Shown: positions 32,845-42,199 of the stretch, piece by piece | Position numbering within the stretch: the stretch's first letter is position 1 | Layout: every line of letters begins with the position of its first letter | Assembly (NCBI GenBank): GCA_030749225.1 | Contig: JASMKO010000028.1 | Location: 1 to 64,000, forward strand | Direction of reading: 5' to 3' | DNA: 64,000 bases | Origin: Verrucomicrobiota bacterium | GTDB taxonomy: Bacteria; Verrucomicrobiota; Verrucomicrobiia; Limisphaerales; UBA1096 | Translations under genes and position numbers: made by a program | The notes under the pieces: generated by a model | What the model was told of the DNA's origin: nothing | The model's input: only the letters and a program-made list of their open reading frames with translations | Databases searched by the model: none

Positions 32845-34410
32845 TCAGGCACCTGCCGCCCGGGCGGCCACTTGACGAAAGTTGGCTTTCAAGTCGTTCA
32901 TCGCGCGGATCCCCCAAAAAAAATTGTTACCAAGGCAAACAAAAAACCAAAGTCCCAAAACGAATTCTTGATTGAACCAGTCAGGCGCTCTAGGACTCAA
33001 CAACTGACCAATTGCAACGATCAAAAAAACAACACCCAAAAAAATGATCCATGGCAGGAACAGGATGCGCAAAGCCACGCCACTCCCACTGAAGGATGGT
33101 TTGCGGGAAGTCAAACTGAGCCGCATACCAACAAAGTGCATTGCCCAGATATCTGCCACCAGTATAGCCAAACCGACAAAGTAGTAGGGCCAAGTGTCCA
33201 CAGCCGAGTCAAACATCATGAATGGAACGGTGACCAGCACGAGACCAAGCGGTAAGCCGAACTGCCACAAAAGGCGCCGCGCCTGGCCAAATGAGAAATC
33301 GCTAAAATTCAACGGGGTTGCCAGCAGCAACTCCAGTGCTCCCTCCTGACGATCCTCACGAAACCGGTCACACACCGCTGAGACGATCCATATTTTGAAG
33401 CCGGTGAAAGTAAACCATAGAGTCCACAAGTATTCCTCCTCACCCAGCCACCATCTGCCATTTTCCAGTAATCCCCACAGCCAAAGCATAAACCCGGCAA
33501 ACAAAGCGGCCCAAACCAGTAAGGGCCGCCAACGCCGCCGAACTCCCAGCCAAAAAGCCGGGTTATCATTGAGTAGCTTGGTTCGGTGTGAGATCGCATT
33601 AGCAGGGCGCAGCTTGACAATAGCATTTGGTTTCGCCTCCCGGTCCTGCCAGGCACGCGGCGCCCGCCATACCGCGAAGCCAAGCGCAGTCACTCCAACA
33701 CCTAGGGTCATAGCCAGCGACTGGTAAAAGACTGCGGCAGCGAATCCTCCGCTGAACGCCAGTGGAAACATCGCACCCGTGCTGAAACCTGCGATCAACT
33801 CTGAATGGGAGCGGCTTATTACACTGTATTCCGCAAGTACAATACCGAAGATCGGTGCTCCGAAGATGAGCAGGAGAATGAGGAGCGCCGTAACGCCGAT
33901 CGCTGCCTTGGATGATTTAAATAAAGCCGAGCAGGCCATGCCGACCGAGAGTGACATGAACAGCGCGGCAAACAGCACTCCGACCATCCGGCCCACCTCC
34001 GCCGGATCCACACCGCCCATCAGCAGCGGCACCATCATCACCGGCGCAATCGCCATCAGACCAAACACCGCCTGCACCGAGCAGGCGCTCATCTTACCCA
34101 GCACCACGTCGAGTCCGCGCAGGTTCGTCAGGAATAACAGGCCGAGCGTCCCGTTGCGCTTCTCCTCGCTGAGTGTGTCAGCCGTCAGCCGCACGCCGGC
34201 CAGGTTGCAGAAGAAAAAAGCAAAGCCGGCAATCACGCCGAAAATGATCTGGCTGAACTCATGCGGCGGCGCGTTGTCCATCGACATGACAATGAACATC
34301 CACGCAAGGACTACAATGGCAGTGAGAGCCGTGACAAAACGGATGACCTGGGTCTCCCGACGGCGGGAGGCCACCAACAATTCACGGCCAACAATGGGAA
34401 AAGGGTTCAC
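32845..34410 (-). CDS. ABC-2 type transporter permease, paralogous to the neighbouring gene
   Basis: FPIVGRELLVASRRRETQ, ADTLSEEKRNGTLGLLFLTNLRGLDVVLGKM. Confidence 0.85.
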   Translation of the reverse strand: MNPFPIVGRELLVASRRRETQVIRFVTALTAIVVLAWMFIVMSMDNAPPHEFSQIIFGVIAGFAFFFCNLAGVRLTADTLSEEKRNGTLGLLFLTNLRGLDVVLGKMSACSVQAVFGLMAIAPVMMVPLLMGGVDPAEVGRMVGVLFAALFMSLSVGMACSALFKSSKAAIGVTALLILLLIFGAPIFGIVLAEYSVISRSHSELIAGFSTGAMFPLAFSGGFAAAVFYQSLAMTLGVGVTALGFAVWRAPRAWQDREAKPNAIVKLRPANAISHRTKLLNDNPAFWLGVRRRWRPLLVWAALFAGFMLWLWGLLENGRWWLGEEEYLWTLWFTFTGFKIWIVSAVCDRFREDRQEGALELLLATPLNFSDFSFGQARRLLWQFGLPLGLVLVTVPFMMFDSAVDTWPYYFVGLAILVADIWAMHFVGMRLSLTSRKPSFSGSGVALRILFLPWIIFLGVVFLIVAIGQLLSPRAPDWFNQEFVLGLWFFVCLGNNFFWGIRAMNDLKANFRQVAARAAGA

Positions 34411-34483
34411 CTCCTGAGTTCCAAGTTTTCAGTTTCAAGTTTGAAACCCATGAATCCACCACCCGGCGGCGCTTGGCAAAGCA

Positions 34484-36085
34484 CTACTGAGAGTGTTCAA
34501 ACTCGCCCTTTTTCAACTTCGTCATGTAGGCGTCCAGATCCTTTTTCACGCCGCCCGCGAGGAAGTACAGACCAAGCACATTCGGGAATGCCATGCCGAG
34601 AATCATCAGGTCACCGAAATCAAGAATGTTCGTGGAGGTGATGATGGAGCCAAGGAAAACCATCACCAAAAACAAGATGCGGTACACCATCGAGGAACCG
34701 TCACCGAACAGCCATGCCCAGCAACGTTCGCCGTAGTATGACCAGGCTATCATAGTACTGAAGGCGAACAAAACCACCGCCACTGAAAGGATGTAAGGAA
34801 ACCAGGCAATCTCTGCAGCAAACGCAGTTGAGGTTAGCCCGGCACCATTGTTATCCGCCGCGAATGGCTTGGCGATCTCCGCCGCTGCGCCTCCCTCGTA
34901 ATGACCGGTGATGACAATCACCAACCCTGTCATGGTGCAAACGATGATCGTATCGATGAACGGCTCGAGCAACGCCACGATGCCCTCCCGGACCGGATAC
35001 TTCGTCCTGGCCGCGGAATGGGCGATTGCGGCTGAGCCCACACCGGCCTCGTTGGAAAAAGCAGCCCGCTTGAACCCTGTAACCAACACACCGATGAAGC
35101 CTCCCCAAGCCGCATTTGGATTGAAGGCACTGTCAATGATCGTGCCAAACGCAGCGGGAATTTCAGAGGTGTGTTTGAACAACACCACCAGGCAGGCCAA
35201 AAGATAAATGCCGCACATGGCCGGCACAATCTTCGCAGCGGTCTGCGCGATGCGCTTGATGCCACCGATAATGACCAGGCCGGTCAGCATCGCCATAACC
35301 ACCCCAAACACCCAGCGGTGGTCCGCCAGCCAAGGAATCGTTTCCTGCACCGCATTCAGCGACTGGTTAACCTGAAACGTGTTGCCACCACCAAACGAAC
35401 CGCCGATGCAAAGGATGGCAAACAGGACAGCGAGGCCCTTTCCAAACCCACCAAACCCCTTTTCGGTCAAGCCTTTGGTAAGATAAAACATCGCACCGCC
35501 CATAACTCGACCATCTGGCCTTGTCTCGCGGTACTTTTGACCCAGAGTACACTCGGTAAATTTCGATGACATGCCAAGGAACCCGGCAATGATCATCCAG
35601 AAAACCGCACCCGGCCCACCGAGGCTGACAGCGATGGCTACACCAGCGATGTTGCCCAAGCCAACCGTCGCCGAGAGCGCAGAGGAGAGCGCTTGAAAAT
35701 GACTGACCTCGCCCTCAGCATCGGTGTTGTCGTATTTGCCACGGACGACATCGACCGCATGCTTGAAACCGCGGAAGTTGATGAAACCCATCCGGATAGT
35801 GAAGAAGATGGCACCAACAACCAGCCAAGCGACGACCAGCGGAATTCCCGTGCCTGAGGACGAAGTGTAAATGGGAAAGAAAAATGCTGAGGCGATCCAA
35901 CCCACCAGTGTTCCGGCAATGGCATCCACTTGCTCGAATATGCCACTCTCCTTTCCCTCCTCCTGAGCAAATGCCGGGGCAACGGAAAGAGTGAATGCCA
36001 TGCAGGTGGCGAAGAAACGACGCGCGATGCCTACCGGCGTCATGCAGCTTTTTTGCCCTGAAAAAACTTCAGTTGTTTGTTTCAT
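34484..36085 (-). CDS. Alanine/sodium symporter family protein (AGCS)
   Basis: ATVGLGNIAGVAIAVSLGGPGAVFWMIIAGFLGMSSKFTECTLGQKYR; start at MKQTTEVF because the longer ORF start would read through a terminator. Confidence 0.93.
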   Translation of the reverse strand: MKQTTEVFSGQKSCMTPVGIARRFFATCMAFTLSVAPAFAQEEGKESGIFEQVDAIAGTLVGWIASAFFFPIYTSSSGTGIPLVVAWLVVGAIFFTIRMGFINFRGFKHAVDVVRGKYDNTDAEGEVSHFQALSSALSATVGLGNIAGVAIAVSLGGPGAVFWMIIAGFLGMSSKFTECTLGQKYRETRPDGRVMGGAMFYLTKGLTEKGFGGFGKGLAVLFAILCIGGSFGGGNTFQVNQSLNAVQETIPWLADHRWVFGVVMAMLTGLVIIGGIKRIAQTAAKIVPAMCGIYLLACLVVLFKHTSEIPAAFGTIIDSAFNPNAAWGGFIGVLVTGFKRAAFSNEAGVGSAAIAHSAARTKYPVREGIVALLEPFIDTIIVCTMTGLVIVITGHYEGGAAAEIAKPFAADNNGAGLTSTAFAAEIAWFPYILSVAVVLFAFSTMIAWSYYGERCWAWLFGDGSSMVYRILFLVMVFLGSIITSTNILDFGDLMILGMAFPNVLGLYFLAGGVKKDLDAYMTKLKKGEFEHSQ

Positions 36086-36106
36086 TTGGGTTGTTCGGGT
36101 TTGTCC

Positions 36107-36141
36107 AAAAAAAAGAGCCGGGGTTGAGCCCGGCCCTTTTT
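36107..36141 (-). terminator. Rho-independent terminator for the prepilin-like gene
   Basis: Minus strand GGGCCGGGCTCAACCCCGGCTCTTTTTTTT. Confidence 0.85.
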
Positions 36142-36168
36142 GCCAAAGATCGTTCCTTAAAGCGATCC

Positions 36169-36981
36169 TCACTTTAACGGGTTAAAGTATTTGTCAATCA
36201 ATGCCGGATTCCTTTGAATTTCCATGATCCGCTGATGCTTGATGCTCTCCGCGTGGCCGTCGAAATAGCCGGCGTTGATGCCAGTCTTGTGCATGGTGTG
36301 AATCTTATCACCCATCGCGTTAACGCCCACCCCCTGACCGGCCCGGTTCCCGAATGCCGTCCCGTGCGGGTGGAAGCTGGCGTTACGCATCGAGTGCGGA
36401 TCCTCGTTGAGCAGCAGAAACTTGTCAGACGGATTCCGGACCATCGAATACTTGATCCCGGGATGCACGCCCCCAGTCTGGCCATTCATGTAACTGGTCA
36501 TGCTAAAGTTGACCCGCAGTGCCAAACCGATCGGCCCCGTGCTCGGGCAGCGGTACACGCCGTACACCGTCTTGTTCCGGGTGTCGGGCATCCTGTTTTT
36601 GCGGATGATCTCCTGACCAGTCACGTGGGTGAAAATCGAGCCAGCCTCGGCATGAAACGGGATGTTCCGGTCATAGCGGTTCCAGTCCCTGCCGCGTTGC
36701 AGCACCGCATCACCCGGGCCACCCCAGACCCAGTCCTCATGCCAGTTCCGGTCGGTCGAGCCGGCAAACGGCAGATGATCATCATAATCATCCTTGTACA
36801 TATAGATACCCAAACCGACTTGGCGCATGTTACTGAGGCACTTGGCGGAGCGGCCGCTCTCCTTGGCGCTAGCCAGGGCTGGCAGCAGCAAGGCGGCCAA
36901 AATTGCGATGATGGCGATCACGACAAGCAGTTCAATCAGCGTAAAGCCCCGGTTCCCTTGAGACGTTTTTAGCGGTTTCAT
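36169..36981 (-). CDS. Prepilin-type N-terminal cleavage/methylation domain protein
   Basis: [30 protein letters not shown]. Confidence 0.93.
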   Translation of the reverse strand: MKPLKTSQGNRGFTLIELLVVIAIIAILAALLLPALASAKESGRSAKCLSNMRQVGLGIYMYKDDYDDHLPFAGSTDRNWHEDWVWGGPGDAVLQRGRDWNRYDRNIPFHAEAGSIFTHVTGQEIIRKNRMPDTRNKTVYGVYRCPSTGPIGLALRVNFSMTSYMNGQTGGVHPGIKYSMVRNPSDKFLLLNEDPHSMRNASFHPHGTAFGNRAGQGVGVNAMGDKIHTMHKTGINAGYFDGHAESIKHQRIMEIQRNPALIDKYFNPLK

Positions 36982-37049
36982 TTCTTCTCGCAGGCAAAAC
37001 TAATGCTGTATCCCTCAAAATGCCAACGCATTTTTGACTTATAAACGGG

Positions 37050-37808
37050 CTATTTTGCGCAAACATGGCAATCCGCCCTTGGCCGCAACCGGACGGTGTG
37101 GAACATCATCGCCCGCAAATCACAGGTCAGCAGCCGGTTAAAGAGCGGCTCGCCCAGCCCAGCGATGATCTTGATCGCCTCCATCGCGCCGAGACAACCG
37201 ACCATACCCGACACCGCACCGATCACCGGGAAACGCCTCCGCCAGTTGTCCGGCACCTCCGGATAGAGGCACCGCAGACAGCCGGTTTGGCCCGGCGCAA
37301 AGCTGGTGATGTGCGCCTCGGTCTCGTACATCGCGCACTCGACCATCGGCTTTGCCAAGCGCACGGAAGCATCGTTCATCGCGAAGCGCTCCTCGAACAT
37401 CGGCGCACAATCGACCACCACATCGGCCTGTTCAACAAGTTCTGCGGCATTGGCTTCGCTGACGTTTTCCGACACGCCCACGATCTCAATCCGCGGGTTG
37501 AGCCCGGTGAGCGTCGCGACGGCGGTGTCGATCCGCGGCTGACCAAGCGCGTCGTGCTGCATCAGCAACTGCCGGTTCAGGTCGCTGGGCTTGAGCGTAC
37601 CACCGTGGGCCAGCACCAGTCGCCCCACCCCGGCCGCCGCCAGTTCGTACGCCACCAAGCCGCCCAGACCACCGATGCGACTGACCATCACCGTTGCCGC
37701 CTTGAGCTTGCGCTGCCCCTCCTCGCCAAAACCGGCTACTGTCGTCTGCCATGAGTACACCCCGCGCTCAATATCAGTCAACGCCGGTAGGTCGCTTGGG
37801 TCACTCAT
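37050..37808 (-). CDS. ThiF/MoeB/HesA-family E1-like adenylyltransferase
   Basis: VMVSRIGGLGGLVAYELAAAGVGRLVLAHGGTLKPSDLNRQLLM; CxxC pairs CLRC and CHVC. Confidence 0.88.
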   Translation of the reverse strand: MSDPSDLPALTDIERGVYSWQTTVAGFGEEGQRKLKAATVMVSRIGGLGGLVAYELAAAGVGRLVLAHGGTLKPSDLNRQLLMQHDALGQPRIDTAVATLTGLNPRIEIVGVSENVSEANAAELVEQADVVVDCAPMFEERFAMNDASVRLAKPMVECAMYETEAHITSFAPGQTGCLRCLYPEVPDNWRRRFPVIGAVSGMVGCLGAMEAIKIIAGLGEPLFNRLLTCDLRAMMFHTVRLRPRADCHVCAK

Positions 37809-38442
37809 TGCGGGTCACCTTGCCATCGGCGAGGCAGAAGTGGCAGCCGGCGAGGCGCCTCGCCTCGCTGGGGCTGTGGGTGATATGCAGGATCGTCACG
37901 CCTGTTTCCTGGTGCACACGCTCAAGCAGCCGGCACATCTCCCCGTACAGTTCCTCGTCGAGCGCGGCTAGTGGCTCGTCAAGACAGAGCACCGACGGCC
38001 GGTGTGCCAAGGCACGGCCCAGCGCAACCCGCTGCGCTTCACCGCCACTGAGCCTGTCCGGCATGCGGTCGAGCAAATCGGCCAGGCCAAGCAACTCTGC
38101 CAATTCTCCCACGCGATCAGCAATAGCCGCTTGGCCAAGCGATCGCAGCACAAGCGCGAAGGCCAACTGCTCGCGAACCGGTAGGGTCGGGAACAACGCC
38201 CGATCCTGCGGCACGTAGCCGACCCCGCGCTCGGCCGGCGGTAATGTCGTTACATCTCGATCGCCCAAAATAATTTTTCCACTCTCGATGTTTCTTAACC
38301 CACAAACAGCCTCAAGCAGTGTCGTTTTGCCGCAGCCACTGCGCCCCATTAGCACACCATACTCGCTGGCGGACAACTCAAGGCCGACGTCGCACAACTC
38401 AAAGTCGCCCTGTCGCAGAGTGATTTTGTCGAGGGCGATCAT
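37801..38442 (-). CDS. ABC transporter ATP-binding protein, molybdate/tungstate type
   Basis: GRSGCGKTTLLEAVCGL, LSGGEAQRVALGRALAHRPSVLCLDEPLAALD; start set at CAT 38440-38442. Confidence 0.9.
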   Translation of the reverse strand: MIALDKITLRQGDFELCDVGLELSASEYGVLMGRSGCGKTTLLEAVCGLRNIESGKIILGDRDVTTLPPAERGVGYVPQDRALFPTLPVREQLAFALVLRSLGQAAIADRVGELAELLGLADLLDRMPDRLSGGEAQRVALGRALAHRPSVLCLDEPLAALDEELYGEMCRLLERVHQETGVTILHITHSPSEARRLAGCHFCLADGKVTRNE

Positions 38443-39725
38443 GCGAAGATCCGTTTCATGCCCAGCGTTCGGGCAATGAGGAACACCACGACCGCAGCGG
38501 CAATCATGATGAGCGAAACCGCCAGCATCCCCTCGGTGCGCCCAGCTTGCAGCTCGAGAAAGGCGCTCGTCGGGAGCACTTCGGTTTTCTGCCGCGTAGC
38601 CCCTGCGAAAACGAGAATCGGGCCGAACTCGCCCAGCGCCCGCGCCCACGCCAGCGTCCCGGCGGCCAGCAGCCCGCCCTTGGCCTGCGGCATGATGATC
38701 CTCCAAAACGCCTGCCGCCGGTTGCAGCCCAGCGTGAGCGCCACCTGCTCGAAGCGTTGCGGGATCTGGTCAAATGTCACGCGCATCGTCCGCACCGCAA
38801 ACGCGCAAGCGACCATGAACTGCGCAAGCACTACAGCTGGCCACTTGTACACGACCGCGTCGCTGAGCCACTCCGGCATATAGCGGAAAAGGATCAGCAG
38901 GCTCAGGCCAACGACCAACGGCGGCAGAACGATCGGGATGTCGAGCAGCGTGTCGATGACCGGCTTGCCACGGAACTCGAACCGGCTCATCACGTAGCCG
39001 ATCGGCACCGCCACCCAAAGTGACAACAGCGTCGTTAGTGTGCAACTGACGAGACTCAGCTTGATGGAAAAACGTATGTCGCGGCTCCGCAGCGCCTGCA
39101 CGAGTGGGTTGGGCCGGGAGAGTGACAGCGAGCCGACCGCCGCCGTGCCGGCCGCTACCGCAAAGGACAACTGGTTCGTCGTCGTGTGGGTGATTTCGTG
39201 AACGCCGTTCCAACCCGGCGCATCCGCCCCGCTGACGCGGAGGAACTCGCCCCATAACTGGCCGTGCACCACGTCGGTCGTCACGGTTGCAACGTCGTTG
39301 CTCAAGACAATGCCGCGCACGCGCGCCTCCGGCCGCAACGAAGCCGTGATCGGAGCGGCCTGTTCCTGAGCCCGCGGAAGTAGAGTGACCGTGCCACCAT
39401 CCGCCCGAAACGAACCGTCACGCGTAAGGGTCTGATTACCCGCCCTCAACCCAGCCTCGTTTTCACCCCTGCGAAAAAAATAGCGCCGGCCGGGCTCGAC
39501 CGCCACGGTGGTCTCCCCACCGGTGTACCGGCCCTGTTGCAACCGTTCCGGGCCGAGCACTGGTCGGTCGCCGTAATTGAGGTATACCAGATCGGCCAAG
39601 ACCATCGCCGCAATGATCAGTAGGTAGCTCCCGCCCAGCACGGCGAGGCCGAGGAGGAACGGCTTGTCGGAGGCGATGCGGTGGCTGTTTGGCGACGTGC
39701 CGCTCATTGGGCGCCGGCCTCCCAA
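38439..39725 (-). CDS. ABC transporter permease, ModB-like, with large insertion after the first TM helix
   Basis: LWVAVPIGYVMSRFEFRGKPVIDTLLDIPIVLPPLVVGLSLL; ALGEFGPILVFAGATRQKTEVLPTSAFLEL. Confidence 0.88.
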   Translation of the reverse strand: MGGRRPMSGTSPNSHRIASDKPFLLGLAVLGGSYLLIIAAMVLADLVYLNYGDRPVLGPERLQQGRYTGGETTVAVEPGRRYFFRRGENEAGLRAGNQTLTRDGSFRADGGTVTLLPRAQEQAAPITASLRPEARVRGIVLSNDVATVTTDVVHGQLWGEFLRVSGADAPGWNGVHEITHTTTNQLSFAVAAGTAAVGSLSLSRPNPLVQALRSRDIRFSIKLSLVSCTLTTLLSLWVAVPIGYVMSRFEFRGKPVIDTLLDIPIVLPPLVVGLSLLILFRYMPEWLSDAVVYKWPAVVLAQFMVACAFAVRTMRVTFDQIPQRFEQVALTLGCNRRQAFWRIIMPQAKGGLLAAGTLAWARALGEFGPILVFAGATRQKTEVLPTSAFLELQAGRTEGMLAVSLIMIAAAVVVFLIARTLGMKRIFA

Positions 39726-41245
39726 CTGAAGCCGAGCTGCTCGAACCGCTGACGCGATGCGGCCGACGTGAGTCGCGCCATAAGCCGCTCGGCCAAGCGC
39801 GGATACGGCGTGGTCTTGCGTACTGCAACATTCTGCAGGGCCAAGGCGCGCGCTGGCTGCAAAGGCACGGCACCGAAACGGTCCTTCAGGTGCTGGATGT
39901 TTGCCTCGTACACCAGCACCACGTCGAGCTTGCCTCCGGCCTCCATGGTCTGGATGAGCGTATGCGCGGTGTCCGCCATCATCACGATGTTCGGCTCGAT
40001 AGCGTCAAACCGCCCGGTCTCCCGGCACAGCTCGTGACTGAGAGCGCCCAGCGCACTCGCCCTCGGGTCGGTGGTGCCAACCCGCAGGCCGCGCTTGGCC
40101 AAGCCGGCAAGCGAGCGGATGCCGTGCGGGTTGCCCTTGGCCACGAGCATCACGATGCGCGTGCTCGACACCTTGAGGTCGGGGCCGAACGGGTGGTTCA
40201 TCTTCGCCTGCGCCATGTCGAGGTACGTCGCATCGCATGTCATAAAAATGTCCGGCACACCCTGCTGACTGGCCTGCATCTTGCCAACCAGCGTGCCGCA
40301 GCCGGCGTAGACGACGTCGATCTCCACCCCCTCACGCTGCTGAAACTCGTGGAAGGTCTGCTCCACCGCCTCGCGGTTCACTCCCCCACAGTCGATACGC
40401 AGTCGAGGCGTGTCTGCCCACGTGTCACCGGGAATCGGCACGTAGTGGTGCCGGGCAAACACCGCCCCACCCCGGGTCGGCGCGGCAAGATAGCGGGCAA
40501 ACTTCAGCGCCAACGCCGGCCGCGCAGTTGTCGCCGTGACCGCCACGGAAATGTCCGCCTGGCTCGCCGCCAGCTCCGGCAGTTCGACCACCTGCAGCCC
40601 GAACTGCCGCGCGACCGAGTCCCACACGAATGCCGCCTGCGTGCCAACGTTTTCCTTCACCGCCAGCGCGGCCTCAGTCACGGTCGGAAACGAGGCCGCC
40701 TTGGCCTCGTCCACCGCCGCCCAGTGGCCGGAGCGCTCCAGCATTTTCTTTGTCTTCTTGCCGACACCAGCCAACGGATCGCAGATCACCAATGAAAGTT
40801 TTTGCGCCAGCACCTCGTCGCAGTTGGCCGGAGTCAGGCCGCTGCCCGGCTTAACGCCGAGCACCACCTTCCACTTGGCCACGCGCAACGACTCGGCGGT
40901 GAGTCCGTCGGCGCGCGCACGCTCGGCGTAGACATAGTCCGCCGGAACGTAGACATCCGCCCGTGGCACTCCGCCCTCCTTGTCAATCTTGAGCTTGTTC
41001 GCCAACACACCGCTGCTGGCGTACTCGAGCGACACCGTGACGCCGGTTTCCTTCTCAAACTTCCCGGCTGCCTCCTCGACCGCCTTCTTGACGCCGGTCG
41101 CGCAGTAGACAACCAGCGCCTGCCCGCCGCCGCCGGGATCGCGGTTAAGGAAAAACACCAACCCAACCACGACACCCAGGGTCAGCACCAGCAACCCTGC
41201 GCCGGCCCGGCCGCCCCGGCCATATTGATACTCCGAATTGCCCAT
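39704..41245 (-). CDS. ModA-like substrate-binding protein with two binding domains
   Basis: ALVVYCATGVKKAVEEAAGKFEKETGVTVSLEYASSGVLANKL and later RLRIDCGGVNREAVEQTFHEFQQREGVEIDVVYAGCGTLVGKM. Confidence 0.87.
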   Translation of the reverse strand: MGNSEYQYGRGGRAGAGLLVLTLGVVVGLVFFLNRDPGGGGQALVVYCATGVKKAVEEAAGKFEKETGVTVSLEYASSGVLANKLKIDKEGGVPRADVYVPADYVYAERARADGLTAESLRVAKWKVVLGVKPGSGLTPANCDEVLAQKLSLVICDPLAGVGKKTKKMLERSGHWAAVDEAKAASFPTVTEAALAVKENVGTQAAFVWDSVARQFGLQVVELPELAASQADISVAVTATTARPALALKFARYLAAPTRGGAVFARHHYVPIPGDTWADTPRLRIDCGGVNREAVEQTFHEFQQREGVEIDVVYAGCGTLVGKMQASQQGVPDIFMTCDATYLDMAQAKMNHPFGPDLKVSSTRIVMLVAKGNPHGIRSLAGLAKRGLRVGTTDPRASALGALSHELCRETGRFDAIEPNIVMMADTAHTLIQTMEAGGKLDVVLVYEANIQHLKDRFGAVPLQPARALALQNVAVRKTTPYPRLAERLMARLTSAASRQRFEQLGFSWEAGAQ

Positions 41246-41346
41246 CGTTTCGTGTTCGCGGCGGCAGACCATGCCGACAGCCGCAGCTTGAAACAAGTTT
41301 GCATAAAGACTTGCTCGCCACCGACACCTGACGATCATTCGCCCCC

Positions 41347-42162
41347 ATGCCAAGCCGGGCAGACATTTCCATCCTTCAGATCGACGCTTTTGCCGCCGAG
41401 CCATTCACCGGCAACCCAGCCGCCGTCTGTCTGCCCGCCACCGAGCCGCCGACCGGATGGATGCAGCAGGTCGCCTCCGAGATGAACCTGTCCGAGACGG
41501 CGTTCGCCTGGCCCAGCGGCGACGGGCACAGGCTGCGTTGGTTTACGCCGGTCGCCGAGGTCGACCTGTGCGGCCACGCCACCCTCGCCACCGCCCACGC
41601 TCTCTGGGAAAGCGGCCGCTTGGCCAAGGGCGAACAGGCGGTGTTCGAAACCCAAAGTGGCAAACTCACTGCCAGCCAAGCGGGCGACGCCATCCAGCTG
41701 GATTTCCCGGCCGAACCGGCCGAGGCCTGCGTTGACGATGTCTTGGAGCAGGCGATCGGCACCGAAGTCATATGGTGCGGTAAAAACCGGATGGACTTCA
41801 TGGTGCAACTCCCAAGCGCTAATGCAGTGCGCCGTTGCAGACCGGATCTTCCGCGCTTGGCCAAGCTGGAGACGCGCGGGATTATCATCACGGCCGAGGC
41901 CGATGACGACCGGACCGATTTCATCTCGCGCTTCTTCTGCCCCACGCTGGGCATCAACGAGGATCCGGTGACCGGCTCGGCGCACTGCTGCCTCACGCCA
42001 TTCTGGGCGGAACGGCTTGGTCGTAACACGCTTGTCGGCTTTCAGGCCTCCAAGCGCGGCGGCTTCGTGCGGTGCACGCTGACCGGGGATCGCGTTCTGC
42101 TCGGTGGCCAGGCTGTGACCATTTTCTCCGGCACGATGAACACGCCACCACCGGGAGCTTGA
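41347..42162 (+). CDS. PhzF-family isomerase/epimerase-like protein
   Basis: LQIDAFAAEPFTGNPAAVCL, DLCGHATLATAHAL, DPVTGSAHCCLTPFWAERLG. Confidence 0.92.
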   Translation: MPSRADISILQIDAFAAEPFTGNPAAVCLPATEPPTGWMQQVASEMNLSETAFAWPSGDGHRLRWFTPVAEVDLCGHATLATAHALWESGRLAKGEQAVFETQSGKLTASQAGDAIQLDFPAEPAEACVDDVLEQAIGTEVIWCGKNRMDFMVQLPSANAVRRCRPDLPRLAKLETRGIIITAEADDDRTDFISRFFCPTLGINEDPVTGSAHCCLTPFWAERLGRNTLVGFQASKRGGFVRCTLTGDRVLLGGQAVTIFSGTMNTPPPGA

Positions 42163-42199
42163 CCCGCCACCGGCCAAGGCTTCACGTTGGCCGCCGCTG

